64,000 nt of DNA from Taklimakanibacter deserti (lineage in GTDB: Bacteria; Pseudomonadota; Alphaproteobacteria; Rhizobiales; Aestuariivirgaceae). Location: NCBI GenBank assembly GCA_003574785.1, contig QORU01000007.1:1-64000 (forward strand), read 5' to 3'. Below the pieces are notes generated by a model that was not told the DNA's origin, ran no database searches, and saw only the letters and a program-made list of their open reading frames with translations. Shown in pieces: positions 44,687 to 54,363 of the stretch; position 1 is the stretch's first letter; each line of letters opens with the position of its first letter. Position numbers and translations under genes: made by a program.

Positions 44687-45324
44687 AGGCAGCTGAGGCC
44701 ATTTCCGGATACAGGTTCAGGGATGCAGGCCATGCCGGCTCGCATGATATCCTTCTGCCGGCCATTCGCTCCCAACTGGCCGCTTTCCATGCGAAGGGGA
44801 ACGAAAAAAGAGTTTTCGATCTGGGCTGCGGCAATGGCAGCATCGCGGCCACCTTGGCCGAGGACGGCTATGAGGTTTGCGGCGTCGATCCTTCCGTGGA
44901 GGGCATTGCCCAAGCCAAGGCGGCATTTCCTCATCTGCGTCTCGAGGCCGGCTCGGCCTATGATGATCTCGTTGCCCGTTTCGGCCGCTTTCCGGTCGTC
45001 ATCAGCCTGGAAGTGGTCGAGCATGTCTATGCACCACGCGACTATGCCCGCACTCTCTTCGATCTCGTTGAGCCGAGCGGCCTGGCGCTGGTTTCGACGC
45101 CTTACCATGGCTACTGGAAGAACCTGGCGCTGGCGCTGTCGGGCAAGCTGGACAATCACTTCACCGCGCTTTGGGACCACGGCCACATCAAATTCTGGTC
45201 GTTCCGCACCTTGGGGCTGCTGCTTCGCGAAGCGGGCTTCGAGCACATACGTTTTCTGCGAACCGGGCGTGTACCTATCCTGGCAAAATCCATGATTGCC
45301 ATCGTCCGGAAGCCCGCGGCTTGA
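44683..45324 (+). CDS. Class I SAM-dependent methyltransferase
   Basis: Predicted 213 aa, GTG start overlapping the acetyltransferase stop. SAM-binding motif: VFDLGCGNGSIAATLAEDGY, then GVDPSVEGIAQAKAAFP and VVISLEVVEHVYAPRDYART, as in UbiG/methyltransferase-11-type proteins. No membrane segment. A sugar-modifying role follows from its position; the methylated group cannot be predicted. The stop overlaps the TTG start of the following glycosyltransferase. Confidence 0.8.
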   Translation: MKAAEAISGYRFRDAGHAGSHDILLPAIRSQLAAFHAKGNEKRVFDLGCGNGSIAATLAEDGYEVCGVDPSVEGIAQAKAAFPHLRLEAGSAYDDLVARFGRFPVVISLEVVEHVYAPRDYARTLFDLVEPSGLALVSTPYHGYWKNLALALSGKLDNHFTALWDHGHIKFWSFRTLGLLLREAGFEHIRFLRTGRVPILAKSMIAIVRKPAA

Positions 45325-46349
45325 GCGTCTCCGCCATCACTATGCCCGAAGTGCACGCGCTCATCCTCACGCTCGACGAGGAGCAGCATATCGGCCGTTG
45401 TATAAAGAGCTTCGAAGGTCAGTGCGCCAGCGTCACGGTGATCGACAGCGGATCGAAGGATCGGACCGTCGAAATCGCCCGGTCGCACGGCGCTCAGATA
45501 TTGACCAACCCCTGGATCAACTATGCCACGCAGATGAATTTCGCCATCGACGCCCTCGCCGGCAAGACAGGCTGGCTGCTGCGCATCGATGCTGACGAGG
45601 TGCTCGATGCCGACAGCGCCGAGACCTTGCAGCAGGCGGTGTCGAAGGCGGCATCCGATGTCGATGGTCTGCTCGTCGCACGGCGCATCCACTTCATGGG
45701 CCGCCGTATCCGCCACGGCGACATCGAGCCGAGCTGGCAATTGCGCCTATGGCGCAACGGACGGGGGCGCTGCGAGCAGCGCTGGATGGATGAACACATC
45801 AAGGTCGCGGGCGGGGTGACAAGGACCGGCCTTGTCTTAAGCGACATCAACCTGAATACGCTGACATGGTGGACCGCCAAGCACAATTCCTACGCCTCGC
45901 GCGAGGCGATCGACATTCTCAATCACAGGCATGGCTTCCGACCGTCCGACGGCATTTCCTCCGGCGGCGCGAGCCGGCAAGCCAAGCGGCGGCGCTTCCT
46001 GAAGGAACACGTGTATATGAGCCTGCCGTCAGGCTTGCGCGCAGTGTTCTATTTTCTCTACCGCTACGTCTTCCGCCTCGGTTTTCTCGATGGCAGATCC
46101 GGCTGGTATTTTCATCTGATGCAGGGGCTGTGGTATCGCACACTGGTCGATGCCAAGGTGGTGGAAATCGAGACTTATGCCGCGACGCGGAAAGTATCCA
46201 TCATCGACGCCATCCGGGCCTGCACCGGCATCAGCCTGTCGCCGGCGAGCGAAGAAGCCCGCACGGTCAAATTATCGAATGACGCCGACCTACCGACCCC
46301 GACCATCCGTCATCGAGGTGAAATGGTGGCCGGCACCATAGAGCGATGA
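45321..46349 (+). CDS. GT2 family glycosyltransferase
   Basis: Predicted 342 aa from TTG 45321, which overlaps the previous stop (TTGA) and has GGAAG at 8 bases; ATG 45342 is possible but lacks a binding site. GT-A features: VHALILTLDEEQHIGRCIKS, VIDSGSKDRTVEIARSHG, and the D-x-D-like LLRIDADEVLDAD. The middle has QLRLWRNGRGRCEQRWMDEH, typical of the WaaE/KdtX-like GT2 group that transfers glucose. The C-terminal part has amphipathic segments near the membrane. It overlaps the next gene by 4 bases. Confidence 0.8.
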   Translation: MSVSAITMPEVHALILTLDEEQHIGRCIKSFEGQCASVTVIDSGSKDRTVEIARSHGAQILTNPWINYATQMNFAIDALAGKTGWLLRIDADEVLDADSAETLQQAVSKAASDVDGLLVARRIHFMGRRIRHGDIEPSWQLRLWRNGRGRCEQRWMDEHIKVAGGVTRTGLVLSDINLNTLTWWTAKHNSYASREAIDILNHRHGFRPSDGISSGGASRQAKRRRFLKEHVYMSLPSGLRAVFYFLYRYVFRLGFLDGRSGWYFHLMQGLWYRTLVDAKVVEIETYAATRKVSIIDAIRACTGISLSPASEEARTVKLSNDADLPTPTIRHRGEMVAGTIER

Positions 46350-48304
46350 ACCAGTCCCTGCTTTCCCGGCGCTCATTCATCCAAAGCGCAGTCCTCGCTG
46401 CCGCTTCCGTTGGATTTTCACCAGCAAGCAGCCAGGCGCAGGATCATCCGCAAGGAGAGATCGTCCGCCCGGAAATGTTCGGAGCGATCGGCGACGGCAA
46501 GAGCGATGATTCCGATGCCCTGTACGCCATGGCGCGGCAGGCGCGGGCGCGCGGCACTCTCACCTGCGCGATGACGGCGGGAAAGATCTACACGCATCGC
46601 AATCCATTCTTCCTGTCGGGCATCGAGCGAATTTGGATCGAGGGAAACGGCGCGCGGATCGTGAATCTTCGCGGTGGAAAGGTCGACAGAACATTCCTTG
46701 TGAACTACTCGGCCTTGGCGTTTGCCGATTGCTTCTCCACGAATGGTCATAATCTCTACCACGGCCGGTCGACGCCTCATGACTTCGGCGCGTTGATCGG
46801 TAGCGCCAAAGCGGGTTCTTCGAGCGTCGCCGTTTATTCGGGCAGGACGACACTCGCACCTGGCGCGCGCGTCCTCATCTATGGCTTTGACCGGATTTCA
46901 ATAGGGGGCTATCCGCCATCGCCGCGGTTCTTCGAATATAACGAGGTGGAGGACATCAGGGGCAATGTTGTCCGCCTGAAGAACGGGCTCCGCTACGACT
47001 ATGACGCCGACTGGCTGGATGGAACGATTCCCAACGGACTGGGTCGCCCTCGAATACTATCGCTGGACCGGCCGGACTTCCGCCAATCGCGCTCCATCGT
47101 CATTCGAAACCTGGGCTCGGCGCCCAACGAAAGGTGGACTGCGCCCGGAAGCAGTCGAAATGGACGACTGACTTTCTGCGGATTCGACAACCTCGTGTTG
47201 GACGGCGTGTTCACGGATGGCGGCGGGATTTACATCAGCCAGGGCGGCACGGCTGAGATCAACCGCACGCGCGCCAACCTTGTCGAAACCGACAAAGTAC
47301 TGGATCGGGTCGTCTATCGCGACTGCGTCTTCGGCTCTCATGCGCAGGGCATCGGATGCAAGGAGCTCATCCTCGACAATGTCGCCGTGACCGGCGAATT
47401 CTCGGCCAGCGCCATTGAAAGACTGGCTATCCTCGGCGGGAACTTCGCGGGTCATGGGTCGGGGGCGTCCACGATCCTGATGGGCAACAACAATCACGCG
47501 ATCGAGAAACTGGAGATCCGCGGCGCTCGCTTCTCTGTTAAGCCGCCGCGATATGCGCTTCTGCCGTATCGGCTGCGATCGATCAGGATATCCAAGGTCG
47601 TCGATTCCCAAACTTTGGGCATCGGATCCCAGGCGGCATACGAGACAAGTCATTTTTCGCGCGTGGCTTCTCCCGGAATGACCCTATACACCAAGGATGG
47701 AGCGGCGGCGCTGCGACTGACGAGGATGCCGTACCGACTTGGAAAGGACGTCTGCATCCAAGGCAAATTTTTGTCGCCAATTGAGATCGACGACCTCCTA
47801 TATGCTCCGGAACTGCCGGATGTGACTGTCGACGGTGCGATCTACAGCGGAGAAAATGCTTACCGCGTCACCACTTTCGGGCTGGGAGACACCACCGTTC
47901 CCTTCCCGACGCAGTTGACAGATCCCTTGCACCCCCAGCCCGGACGCCTCCAGTTCTCGAGCAGGCAGGTGCCATCCAATGGAATGAAAAGCTTCTTTGA
48001 GGTCGGCTTCCGCTTGCGGCCGCAAAGGATCGTGGTCGATGTGGTGAAGCCTTATACCGGCGCGTTGCCGGCACAACTTTCCCTGAAGTCGCTCGGCAGT
48101 CCCGCCGAGATCGTGCGTATCGATCTGCGCGCGAGCGGCACTCGCGAGATAACGCCTCTCAGACATGCGGGCCTGATCGCGAGCGATGTTTTCACCACAA
48201 TGGACGATGTCGTTCAGCGCTTGCAAGTCCAGGTAATGCCGGCCCTCGGCGACCAGACTGACATGCCGCTTTGGACAGCATCCCTCGACGGCGTCGCCGC
48301 CTGA
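46346..48304 (+). CDS. Tat-exported parallel beta-helix protein (pectate-lyase-3 fold)
   Basis: Predicted 652 aa. A twin-arginine leader (LLSRRSFIQSAVLAAASVGF) precedes FGAIGDGKSDDSDALYAMAR, the entry motif of pectate-lyase-3/GH28-type beta-helices. The middle consists of repeating short strands (WIEGNGARIVNL, IVIRNLGSAP, LVLDGVFTDGGGIYIS, LILDNVAVTGEF). A C-terminal ~200-residue beta domain follows. It is probably periplasmic or secreted, and likely binds or cleaves the polysaccharide made by the surrounding genes (lyase, hydrolase or processing factor); no catalytic residue can be assigned. The ATG overlaps the upstream stop. Confidence 0.75.
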   Translation: MNQSLLSRRSFIQSAVLAAASVGFSPASSQAQDHPQGEIVRPEMFGAIGDGKSDDSDALYAMARQARARGTLTCAMTAGKIYTHRNPFFLSGIERIWIEGNGARIVNLRGGKVDRTFLVNYSALAFADCFSTNGHNLYHGRSTPHDFGALIGSAKAGSSSVAVYSGRTTLAPGARVLIYGFDRISIGGYPPSPRFFEYNEVEDIRGNVVRLKNGLRYDYDADWLDGTIPNGLGRPRILSLDRPDFRQSRSIVIRNLGSAPNERWTAPGSSRNGRLTFCGFDNLVLDGVFTDGGGIYISQGGTAEINRTRANLVETDKVLDRVVYRDCVFGSHAQGIGCKELILDNVAVTGEFSASAIERLAILGGNFAGHGSGASTILMGNNNHAIEKLEIRGARFSVKPPRYALLPYRLRSIRISKVVDSQTLGIGSQAAYETSHFSRVASPGMTLYTKDGAAALRLTRMPYRLGKDVCIQGKFLSPIEIDDLLYAPELPDVTVDGAIYSGENAYRVTTFGLGDTTVPFPTQLTDPLHPQPGRLQFSSRQVPSNGMKSFFEVGFRLRPQRIVVDVVKPYTGALPAQLSLKSLGSPAEIVRIDLRASGTREITPLRHAGLIASDVFTTMDDVVQRLQVQVMPALGDQTDMPLWTASLDGVAA

Positions 48305-48333
48305 CAACGATGATGAAGGCATAGCTTGACCTC

Positions 48334-49203
48334 ATGGGCGTAAGATCGCTTCGCAATCTGCAGAACCTCATCGCCACACACCCTCTTACGCGACAGTCGC
48401 AGCTGGGGGCGTGGCGGCGCTTCGCCTCTTGGCAGCTTGCCTCACGGCTGCACGGCACGATGAATGTCGAGTGGATCGGCGGCCAGCGACTGATCGTTCG
48501 CCGCGGAATGACGGGGGCGACAGGCAATATCTATGTCGGCCTGCATGAGTTCGCCGATATGATGGTGCCCCTCCATTTCCTGCGCGAGGGCGACCTGTTC
48601 TTTGACATCGGCGCCAATATCGGCACCTATACCGTTCTCGCCTCGGGGGTCTGCCGGGCGACCACGTGGTCATTCGAGCCTGACCCGAGAACCGCGGAGC
48701 ATTTGCGCAAGAACGTCGTCGCCAACGATCTGGATGGCTTGGTGACGATCCATCAGGTGGCGCTCGGACCCGATGCCGGACATGTCGCATTTACATTGGG
48801 CCTCGATACGACCAATCGCGTGCTGCTGGAGACGAATGGCGCGGGTCCCGCCACGCAGCAGGTCGAACAGCGGCGGCTGGATGACGTCGCGCGTGATGCC
48901 GCGCCGGTGATGGCCAAGGTAGACGTCGAGGGATATGAAGACCATGTCCTGCGCGGCGCGACGCGGATGCTGTCTCGTCCTCATCTGAAGGTCGTCGAGA
49001 TCGAGACGCTGACTCCTTGGATCAGCGACACGCTGGGCAAGGCGGGATTCCAGCGATGTTACTATGATCCGTTCTCCAGAAAGCTGACCGCATCGCCGAA
49101 TGATCTTCCGGCCAACAATTCCTTGTTCGTCCGCGACCGCGAATTCGTTGCCGAGCGCTTGGCGAGCGCCCCGCCGGTTCGCGTGCTCGGCCGGTCGATC
49201 TGA
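48334..49203 (+). CDS. FkbM family methyltransferase (second copy)
   Basis: Predicted 289 aa. SAM site LFFDIGANIGTYTVLASGVC, then TWSFEPDPRTAEHLRKNV, QRRLDDVARDAAPVMAKVDV and VDVEGYEDHVLRGATRML, a clear FkbM pattern. It is only distantly related to the first copy at 36528, so it probably methylates a different position or sugar. It is placed in the operon between the beta-helix protein and a GT2 gene. Confidence 0.85.
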   Translation: MGVRSLRNLQNLIATHPLTRQSQLGAWRRFASWQLASRLHGTMNVEWIGGQRLIVRRGMTGATGNIYVGLHEFADMMVPLHFLREGDLFFDIGANIGTYTVLASGVCRATTWSFEPDPRTAEHLRKNVVANDLDGLVTIHQVALGPDAGHVAFTLGLDTTNRVLLETNGAGPATQQVEQRRLDDVARDAAPVMAKVDVEGYEDHVLRGATRMLSRPHLKVVEIETLTPWISDTLGKAGFQRCYYDPFSRKLTASPNDLPANNSLFVRDREFVAERLASAPPVRVLGRSI

Positions 49204-49233
49204 AGTCATGCCCCTGATCATTGCTCCTGCCCC

Positions 49234-49983
49234 ATGAAGCTCTCCATCATCACGGCCGTCTACAACCGCGAGGCGACCATCGCCCAGGCGATCGCCAGCG
49301 TCGCGGGCCAGACCTATCCCGATGTCGAGCACCTGGTGATCGACGGCGCCTCCACCGACGGCACCCTGGCCGCGATCAGGCAGGCGCGCCATGCCGGCAT
49401 GCGCGTCGTCAGCGAACCTGACAGCGGCATTTACGATGCGCTCAACAAGGGCATCGCGATCGCCGCCGGCGATGCCGTCGGGCTGATGCATTCCGACGAT
49501 TTCTTCGCCCATGACCGGGTGCTCGAGAAGGTCGCGGCCGCCTTGCAGGGTCCCGGTGTCCTCGCGGCCTATGGCGATCTCGACTATGTCTCGGCGGCGG
49601 ATGCGACGCATGTGGTCCGCCGCTGGCGCTCGGGCACCTGCAGCTTGCGGAAGCTGCGCCGCGGCTGGATGCCGCCGCATCCCACCCTGTTCCTGAGACG
49701 CGAGGTGTTCGAACGGCACGGCGTCTACGACACGAGCTACCGGATCGCGGCGGATTACGACGCGATCCTGCGCTACTTCAGCCATGAGGATCTGCGCGCC
49801 GCCTATATTCCGGAAGTCCTGGTCAAGATGCGGCTCGGCGGTGAAAGCAACAAATCTTTGCGGAAGCTTCTCCGCAAGAGCCGAGAGGATTACCGCGCGC
49901 TGCGCAGCAACGGCGTCGGCGGCCTTGCCGCGCTCGCCTGGAAGAATCTCGGCAAGGTCGGGCAATTCGTCACTGTAGGATAG
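49234..49983 (+). CDS. GT2 family glycosyltransferase (WcaA/WcaE-like)
   Basis: Predicted 249 aa. GT-A features: MKLSIITAVYNREATIAQAI, HLVIDGASTDGTLAAIRQ, SEPDSGIYDALNKGIAIAAG and VGLMHSDDFFAHD, where the 'D-S-G-I-Y-D-A-x-N-K' box is characteristic of the WcaE-type fucose/galactose-type group. The later PPHPTLFLRREVFERHG also fits. It lies immediately before gmd and the fucose synthase gene, which makes GDP-fucose a plausible donor (inference). Confidence 0.85.
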   Translation: MKLSIITAVYNREATIAQAIASVAGQTYPDVEHLVIDGASTDGTLAAIRQARHAGMRVVSEPDSGIYDALNKGIAIAAGDAVGLMHSDDFFAHDRVLEKVAAALQGPGVLAAYGDLDYVSAADATHVVRRWRSGTCSLRKLRRGWMPPHPTLFLRREVFERHGVYDTSYRIAADYDAILRYFSHEDLRAAYIPEVLVKMRLGGESNKSLRKLLRKSREDYRALRSNGVGGLAALAWKNLGKVGQFVTVG

Positions 49984-49992
49984 ACTGAAACA

Positions 49993-51123
49993 ATGGCTTC
50001 AACGACTAAACGCGCACTCATCACCGGCGTCACCGGCCAGGATGGCTCTTACTTGGCTGAGTTCCTGCTGGCGAAGGGTTATGAGGTTCATGGCATCAAG
50101 CGCCGGGCTTCGCTGATCAACACGCAGCGCATCGACCACATCTACGAGGATCCGCATGTGCCCGATCCGCGGCTGAAGCTTCACTATGGCGACTTGACCG
50201 ACACGTCCAACCTGACGCGCATCCTGCGCGAGGTGGAGCCCGACGAAGTCTACAATCTCGGCGCCCAGAGCCATGTGGCGGTCAGCTTCGAAATGCCGGA
50301 ATATACGGCCAATGTCGACGGCATGGGCACGCTGCGCCTGCTCGAGGCGATCCGCTTCCTGAAGCTCGAGGAGAGAACCCGCTTCTACCAGGCCTCGACA
50401 TCGGAACTCTACGGGCTGGTGCAGGAAGTGCCGCAGCGCGAGAGCACGCCGTTCCATCCGCGCAGCCCCTATGCGGTCGCCAAGCTCTATGCCTACTGGA
50501 TCACGGTCAACTACCGCGAGGCCTACGGGCTCTTTGCCTGCAACGGCATCCTCTTCAACCACGAGAGCCCGCGGCGCGGCGAGACCTTCGTCACGCGCAA
50601 GATCACCAGGGGAATGGCGAATATCGCCCAAGGGCTCGAGAGCTGCCTTTACATGGGCAATATGGACGCGCTGCGCGACTGGGGGCACGCCAAAGACTAT
50701 GTGCGCATGCAGTGGATGATGCTCCAGCAGGATAGGCCTGAGGACTATGTGATCGCCACGGGTCGGCAATTTTCGGTGCGCGAGTTCATCCGCTGGACCG
50801 CCGAGGAATTGGGCATCGCGCTCAGGTTCCAGGGTGCCGGCGTCGAGGAGCACGGGGTGGTGGAGGCCGTCATCTCGGATCGCGCGCCCGCGGTCAAAGC
50901 GGGCGACATCGTCGTGCGCGTCGACCCGCGCTACTTCCGCCCGGCGGAGGTCGAGACCCTGCTCGGCGACCCGTCGAAGGCGAGAGACAAGCTCGGCTGG
51001 GTGCCTGAGATCACCGCCCGGGAAATGTGCGCCGAGATGGTGGCCGAAGACCTCAAGGCCGCCGGACGCCATGCCTTCCTCAGAGACAACGGGTTCAACG
51101 TGCCATTGGCGATGGAAATCTGA
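49993..51123 (+). CDS. gmd: GDP-mannose 4,6-dehydratase
   Basis: Predicted 376 aa. Highly conserved marks: [73 protein letters not shown], the Tyr-Lys pair in [13 protein letters not shown] and [19 protein letters not shown]. It makes GDP-4-keto-6-deoxymannose from GDP-mannose, supplied by the GMP-PMM fusion. The stop TGA is followed at once by the ATG of the fucose synthase gene. Confidence 0.95.
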   Translation: MASTTKRALITGVTGQDGSYLAEFLLAKGYEVHGIKRRASLINTQRIDHIYEDPHVPDPRLKLHYGDLTDTSNLTRILREVEPDEVYNLGAQSHVAVSFEMPEYTANVDGMGTLRLLEAIRFLKLEERTRFYQASTSELYGLVQEVPQRESTPFHPRSPYAVAKLYAYWITVNYREAYGLFACNGILFNHESPRRGETFVTRKITRGMANIAQGLESCLYMGNMDALRDWGHAKDYVRMQWMMLQQDRPEDYVIATGRQFSVREFIRWTAEELGIALRFQGAGVEEHGVVEAVISDRAPAVKAGDIVVRVDPRYFRPAEVETLLGDPSKARDKLGWVPEITAREMCAEMVAEDLKAAGRHAFLRDNGFNVPLAMEI

Positions 51124-52089
51124 ATGCCGAACGCGAAAGTCTACGTCGCCGGACACAAGGGAATGGTCGGATCGGCCATCCTGCGCCGGCTCGCCGCGCG
51201 CAATGGCATCGAGCTCCTGACCCGCAGCCATGCCGAGCTCGATCTCACGGACCAGTCGGCCGTGCGCGCTTTCATGGAAGCCGAACGTCCCGACGCCGTG
51301 ATCCTGGCGGCGGCCAAGGTCGGCGGCATCCATGCCAACGCCTCCTATCCGGCCGAGTTCATCTACCAGAACCTGATGATCCAGAACAATGTGATCCATC
51401 AGGCCTATGCGGCCGGAGTCGGGCGCCTACTCTTTCTCGGCTCCTCCTGCATCTATCCGCGCGCCGTGCCGCAGCCAATGCGCGAGGACGCGCTGCTCAC
51501 CGGCGTGCTCGAGCCCACCAACGAGCCCTACGCCATCGCCAAGATCGCGGGCATCAAGATGTGCGAGAGCTACAACCGGCAATATGGCGTCGACTACCGC
51601 TCGGTGATGCCCACCAACCTGTTCGGCCCGGGCGACAGCTTTCATGCGCAGAACTCACATGTGATGCCGGCGCTGCTGCGCCGCTTTCACGAAGCGGCGC
51701 GCGCCGGCACCACGGAGGTGGTGGTCTGGGGCTCGGGCACGCCGCGCCGCGAATTCCTCTATGTCGACGACATGGCCGAGGCGGCACTGTTCGTGATGGA
51801 CCTGCCAAGAGAGGTCTACGAGGCGAACACCGAGCCGATGCTCTCGCACATCAATGTCGGGACCGGCGAGGACATGAGCATTGCCGAGCTGGCGCAGGCG
51901 GTCGCCCGGGTCACCGGCTTCGCCGGCCGCATCGTCTATGACAAATCGAAGCCGGACGGCACGCCGCGCAAGCTCATGGATGTCTCCCGGCTGGCCGATA
52001 TGGGCTGGACGGCGCAAACGCCTTTTGAAGATGCCTTGCAGTCGACTTATCGGTGGTATTTGCGAAACGAAGGCGCCTGGCGTGCATGA
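51124..52089 (+). CDS. fcl: GDP-L-fucose synthase (epimerase/reductase)
   Basis: Predicted 321 aa. Marks: [49 protein letters not shown], Tyr-Lys in [18 protein letters not shown] and [13 protein letters not shown]. It epimerises and reduces the Gmd product to GDP-L-fucose. A 190-base gap follows, so transcription may partly stop or restart downstream; an 8-bp stem GCATGATC / GATCATGC (52084-52125) overlaps the stop codon. Confidence 0.95.
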   Translation: MPNAKVYVAGHKGMVGSAILRRLAARNGIELLTRSHAELDLTDQSAVRAFMEAERPDAVILAAAKVGGIHANASYPAEFIYQNLMIQNNVIHQAYAAGVGRLLFLGSSCIYPRAVPQPMREDALLTGVLEPTNEPYAIAKIAGIKMCESYNRQYGVDYRSVMPTNLFGPGDSFHAQNSHVMPALLRRFHEAARAGTTEVVVWGSGTPRREFLYVDDMAEAALFVMDLPREVYEANTEPMLSHINVGTGEDMSIAELAQAVARVTGFAGRIVYDKSKPDGTPRKLMDVSRLADMGWTAQTPFEDALQSTYRWYLRNEGAWRA

Positions 52090-52279
52090 TCCGGCATTCC
52101 ACCAGTTTTTCATAAAAGATCATGCGCAAGCCAACAGAAAGCGTGATAGCGACTCGCTGCAGAGCTGCCGTTTTTTTACGCTTCGTCAGATATTTAGCAC
52201 AAAACTGCGATTGCATTTTTTGCCGATTCCGGTAGTTTGCAGTTGGGCGGTTTCTTGACGGTGTTTCCCGGAGGAAACG
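52090..52279. other. Intergenic gap inside the polysaccharide locus
   Basis: About 190 bases, AT-richer than the genes. A T-run (52172-52177 region) follows short GC stems and could terminate transcription. GGTAGTTT (52231-52238) resembles the ops pattern GGTAGnnT but could be chance. GGAGG precedes the next ATG. A promoter for the export genes is likely here but I cannot place it. Confidence 0.35.
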
Positions 52280-52738
52280 ATGCGGGGTTTTTCGGTTGCA
52301 TTGGTAGTGGGTGTTTTGTTGGCTGGCCCGGCGCTGGCTGCCTCGCCTATGGGCCAGCTCAAAGATGTTGATGGTAAAGTTTATGTTAATCGCGGCAAAG
52401 GCTTCGTGCTGGCGCGCGGCGACACCGAACTGTACCAGGGCGATCGCGTGATGGTCGGCGAGAAGGGATCGGCGACGGTCAATTACTATCTTGCCGAATG
52501 CGATGTCATGCTCACCGCATCGTCGATGACGACGATTGCCGGAAAAGCTCCGTGCAAGGGCGGATCGACGTCGTCCAGTTATGGCCAGACCGTCGGCGGT
52601 GAAGGCGCAGTCATAACCGCGGGTGGTGCGGTCGTAGTCGGATTGGGCGTCGCAGGCTCGATCGGAGCGGGTGTTCTTTCGACCACCGGCAGCGACGAGA
52701 ACAACAACAACGACGACGACGTGGGTCAGAGCCCTTAA
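52280..52738 (+). CDS. Secreted small protein with FecR-like domain
   Basis: Predicted 152 aa with GGAGG before the ATG. The signal peptide is FSVALVVGVLLAGPALA. The mature part resembles a FecR domain (GKVYVNRGKGFV, LYQGDRVMVGEKGSATVNYY, CDVMLTASSMTTI) with two cysteines. A hydrophobic Gly/Ala/Val segment (about 112-135) and a tail rich in Asn and Asp follow. Similar small proteins occur beside exopolysaccharide genes in alphaproteobacteria; their role is unknown. It may sit at the cell surface or be membrane-inserted by the second hydrophobic stretch. Confidence 0.7.
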   Translation: MRGFSVALVVGVLLAGPALAASPMGQLKDVDGKVYVNRGKGFVLARGDTELYQGDRVMVGEKGSATVNYYLAECDVMLTASSMTTIAGKAPCKGGSTSSSYGQTVGGEGAVITAGGAVVVGLGVAGSIGAGVLSTTGSDENNNNDDDVGQSP

Positions 52739-52752
52739 TCGCTGTTTCTCAC

Positions 52753-54363
52753 TTGGCTGGCCTGCGCAGAGCCAGCGAGCCCCGGGCTGCAGTCTTACCG
52801 AGTGTCGGCAGCGGGCATCGCACGCTTTGGCTTGGATCCGTAATAGGTTTTTTTCTCCTTGCGCTCATCGCCGGAGGAACTCCCCGTTACGGACCGCCAT
52901 TCAACACAACCCTGGAGTTGCTCAGCCTGCCGATCGTGCTGGTTGCCGCTTTCCTGATCCTTGATCAGCCCCTGACGCGGCCGATCATAGGAGCCCTCCT
53001 CATCTGCGCCGGAATCTTTCTCTTGCCGCTGCTCCAGCTGGTACCGCTTCCCCCTGCCGTTTGGACGGCGCTGCCCGGCAGGGGCTTTGTCGTGGACGTC
53101 TTTGAAGCGGCCAAGCTGCCTCTCATCTGGATGCCCTTGAGTCTCAGCCCGCCGGCGACGTTGCGCAGCTTGCTGTCTCTCTTCCCGTGTTTCGCCGTCT
53201 TCCTGGCTACACTTACCTTAAGGCCTTCCGAAAGGCGCATCATGGTTCTCGTCCTCATCGGCTTTGGGATTGCCAGCGTCTCTTTCGGATTGGCGCAAAT
53301 GGCCGGCGGTCCGGCGAGCCGATTGCGGCTCTACGAGATCACCAACATTTCATCGGCGGTGGGATTCTTCGCCAACCGCAACCACTATGCGGCCCTTCTT
53401 TACGCCGTCATGCCCTTCATCGCGGCCTGGATGATCTCGAGGCTTCGCTCGACAGGGCGGGACCGGCTCGGCTGGGTCGCTCTCCTGGTGGTGATTTACG
53501 GCATCTTGATCCTCGGGCTCGGGCTGGCGGCATCGCGCGCCGGTCTCGTTCTGGCGATGGCGGCGATCCTCGCCTCGGTTCTCCTCGCATGGCGCGGACG
53601 GAAAGCGGACGGCCGGAAGAATCTGGCTTCACGTGTTGTCTTGGCGGCTGGATTCCTGGGCAGCTGCGTCATGCTGCAATTCGGACTCATCGGCATATTG
53701 GGAAGGCTTGAGCATGATCCGCTTGACGACGGGCGGCTGACCATCGCGCAAGTCACGCTTCGCGCCGCGGCCAGCGTCTTCCCCTTCGGATCAGGAATTG
53801 GAAGCTTTGTGCCATTTTATGCCATGTTCGAGGCCCCGGTGAACATGGGCGCCAACTACGTGAACCATGCCCACAATGACTGGCTGGAGCTCTGGCTGGA
53901 GGCAGGTGTGCCGGGCATGGTCCTCGTCTTGCTTTTCCTCGGTTGGTTTGCTGCTACAGCCTATCGAGCATGGCGAAGACATGATACCAGCCTGGATGGC
54001 CTGCTGGTCCAGGCAGCGTCAATCTCGGCGATGCTGCTCATGGCTCATTCGCTGGTCGACTATCCATTGCGAACCACGGCAATGGCTTGCGTATTCGCAT
54101 TCGCTTGCGCGTTGGTCACAAGTGCAACAGGCAAATCCCGAGAGACGACCTCGAAGGATATTACCCAGAGTAATTCACGCGGCGGGAAAAAGTATTCGCG
54201 AGCTTATCCTCGTCCAGTCGCAAAATCCCCACAGTTCGGCCTTAATAACGGTCGCAGGGATTTAGTTGGTTTTACTGAAGAGAGAGCGCTGAATCCTTTC
54301 AGCAGGGCAACATCGTTTTCGCACCGTCGGCGTAGCGCGGTGGAGGGGCTGAGGAACGAATGA
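52753..54363 (+). CDS. O-antigen ligase family membrane protein
   Basis: Predicted 536 aa from a TTG; the true start may be further downstream. About 10-12 membrane segments lie between ~35 and ~450. A large periplasmic loop contains FFANRNHYAALLYAVMPF and GSGIGSFVPFYAMFEAP through NYVNHAHNDWLELWLE, the WaaL/Wzy_C pattern with the NRNH and H-N-D-x-L-E signatures. The family ligates or polymerises lipid-linked glycans. The C-terminal ~85 residues are polar and basic and cytosolic. The stop overlaps the ATG of the phosphatase gene. It may be the polymerase, or a ligase to a surface anchor, next to the Wzy-like protein at 38713. Confidence 0.85.
   Translation: MAGLRRASEPRAAVLPSVGSGHRTLWLGSVIGFFLLALIAGGTPRYGPPFNTTLELLSLPIVLVAAFLILDQPLTRPIIGALLICAGIFLLPLLQLVPLPPAVWTALPGRGFVVDVFEAAKLPLIWMPLSLSPPATLRSLLSLFPCFAVFLATLTLRPSERRIMVLVLIGFGIASVSFGLAQMAGGPASRLRLYEITNISSAVGFFANRNHYAALLYAVMPFIAAWMISRLRSTGRDRLGWVALLVVIYGILILGLGLAASRAGLVLAMAAILASVLLAWRGRKADGRKNLASRVVLAAGFLGSCVMLQFGLIGILGRLEHDPLDDGRLTIAQVTLRAAASVFPFGSGIGSFVPFYAMFEAPVNMGANYVNHAHNDWLELWLEAGVPGMVLVLLFLGWFAATAYRAWRRHDTSLDGLLVQAASISAMLLMAHSLVDYPLRTTAMACVFAFACALVTSATGKSRETTSKDITQSNSRGGKKYSRAYPRPVAKSPQFGLNNGRRDLVGFTEERALNPFSRATSFSHRRRSAVEGLRNE

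Noticed and set aside
49999..51399. 466-residue minus-strand open frame
   Set aside because: Antisense to gmd and fcl, both unmistakable.
52231..52238. Second ops-like motif GGTAGTTT
   Set aside because: Only the six-base GGTAG..T pattern matches, there is no adjacent hairpin, and a chance hit in an intergenic gap is likely; noted in the gap entry only.
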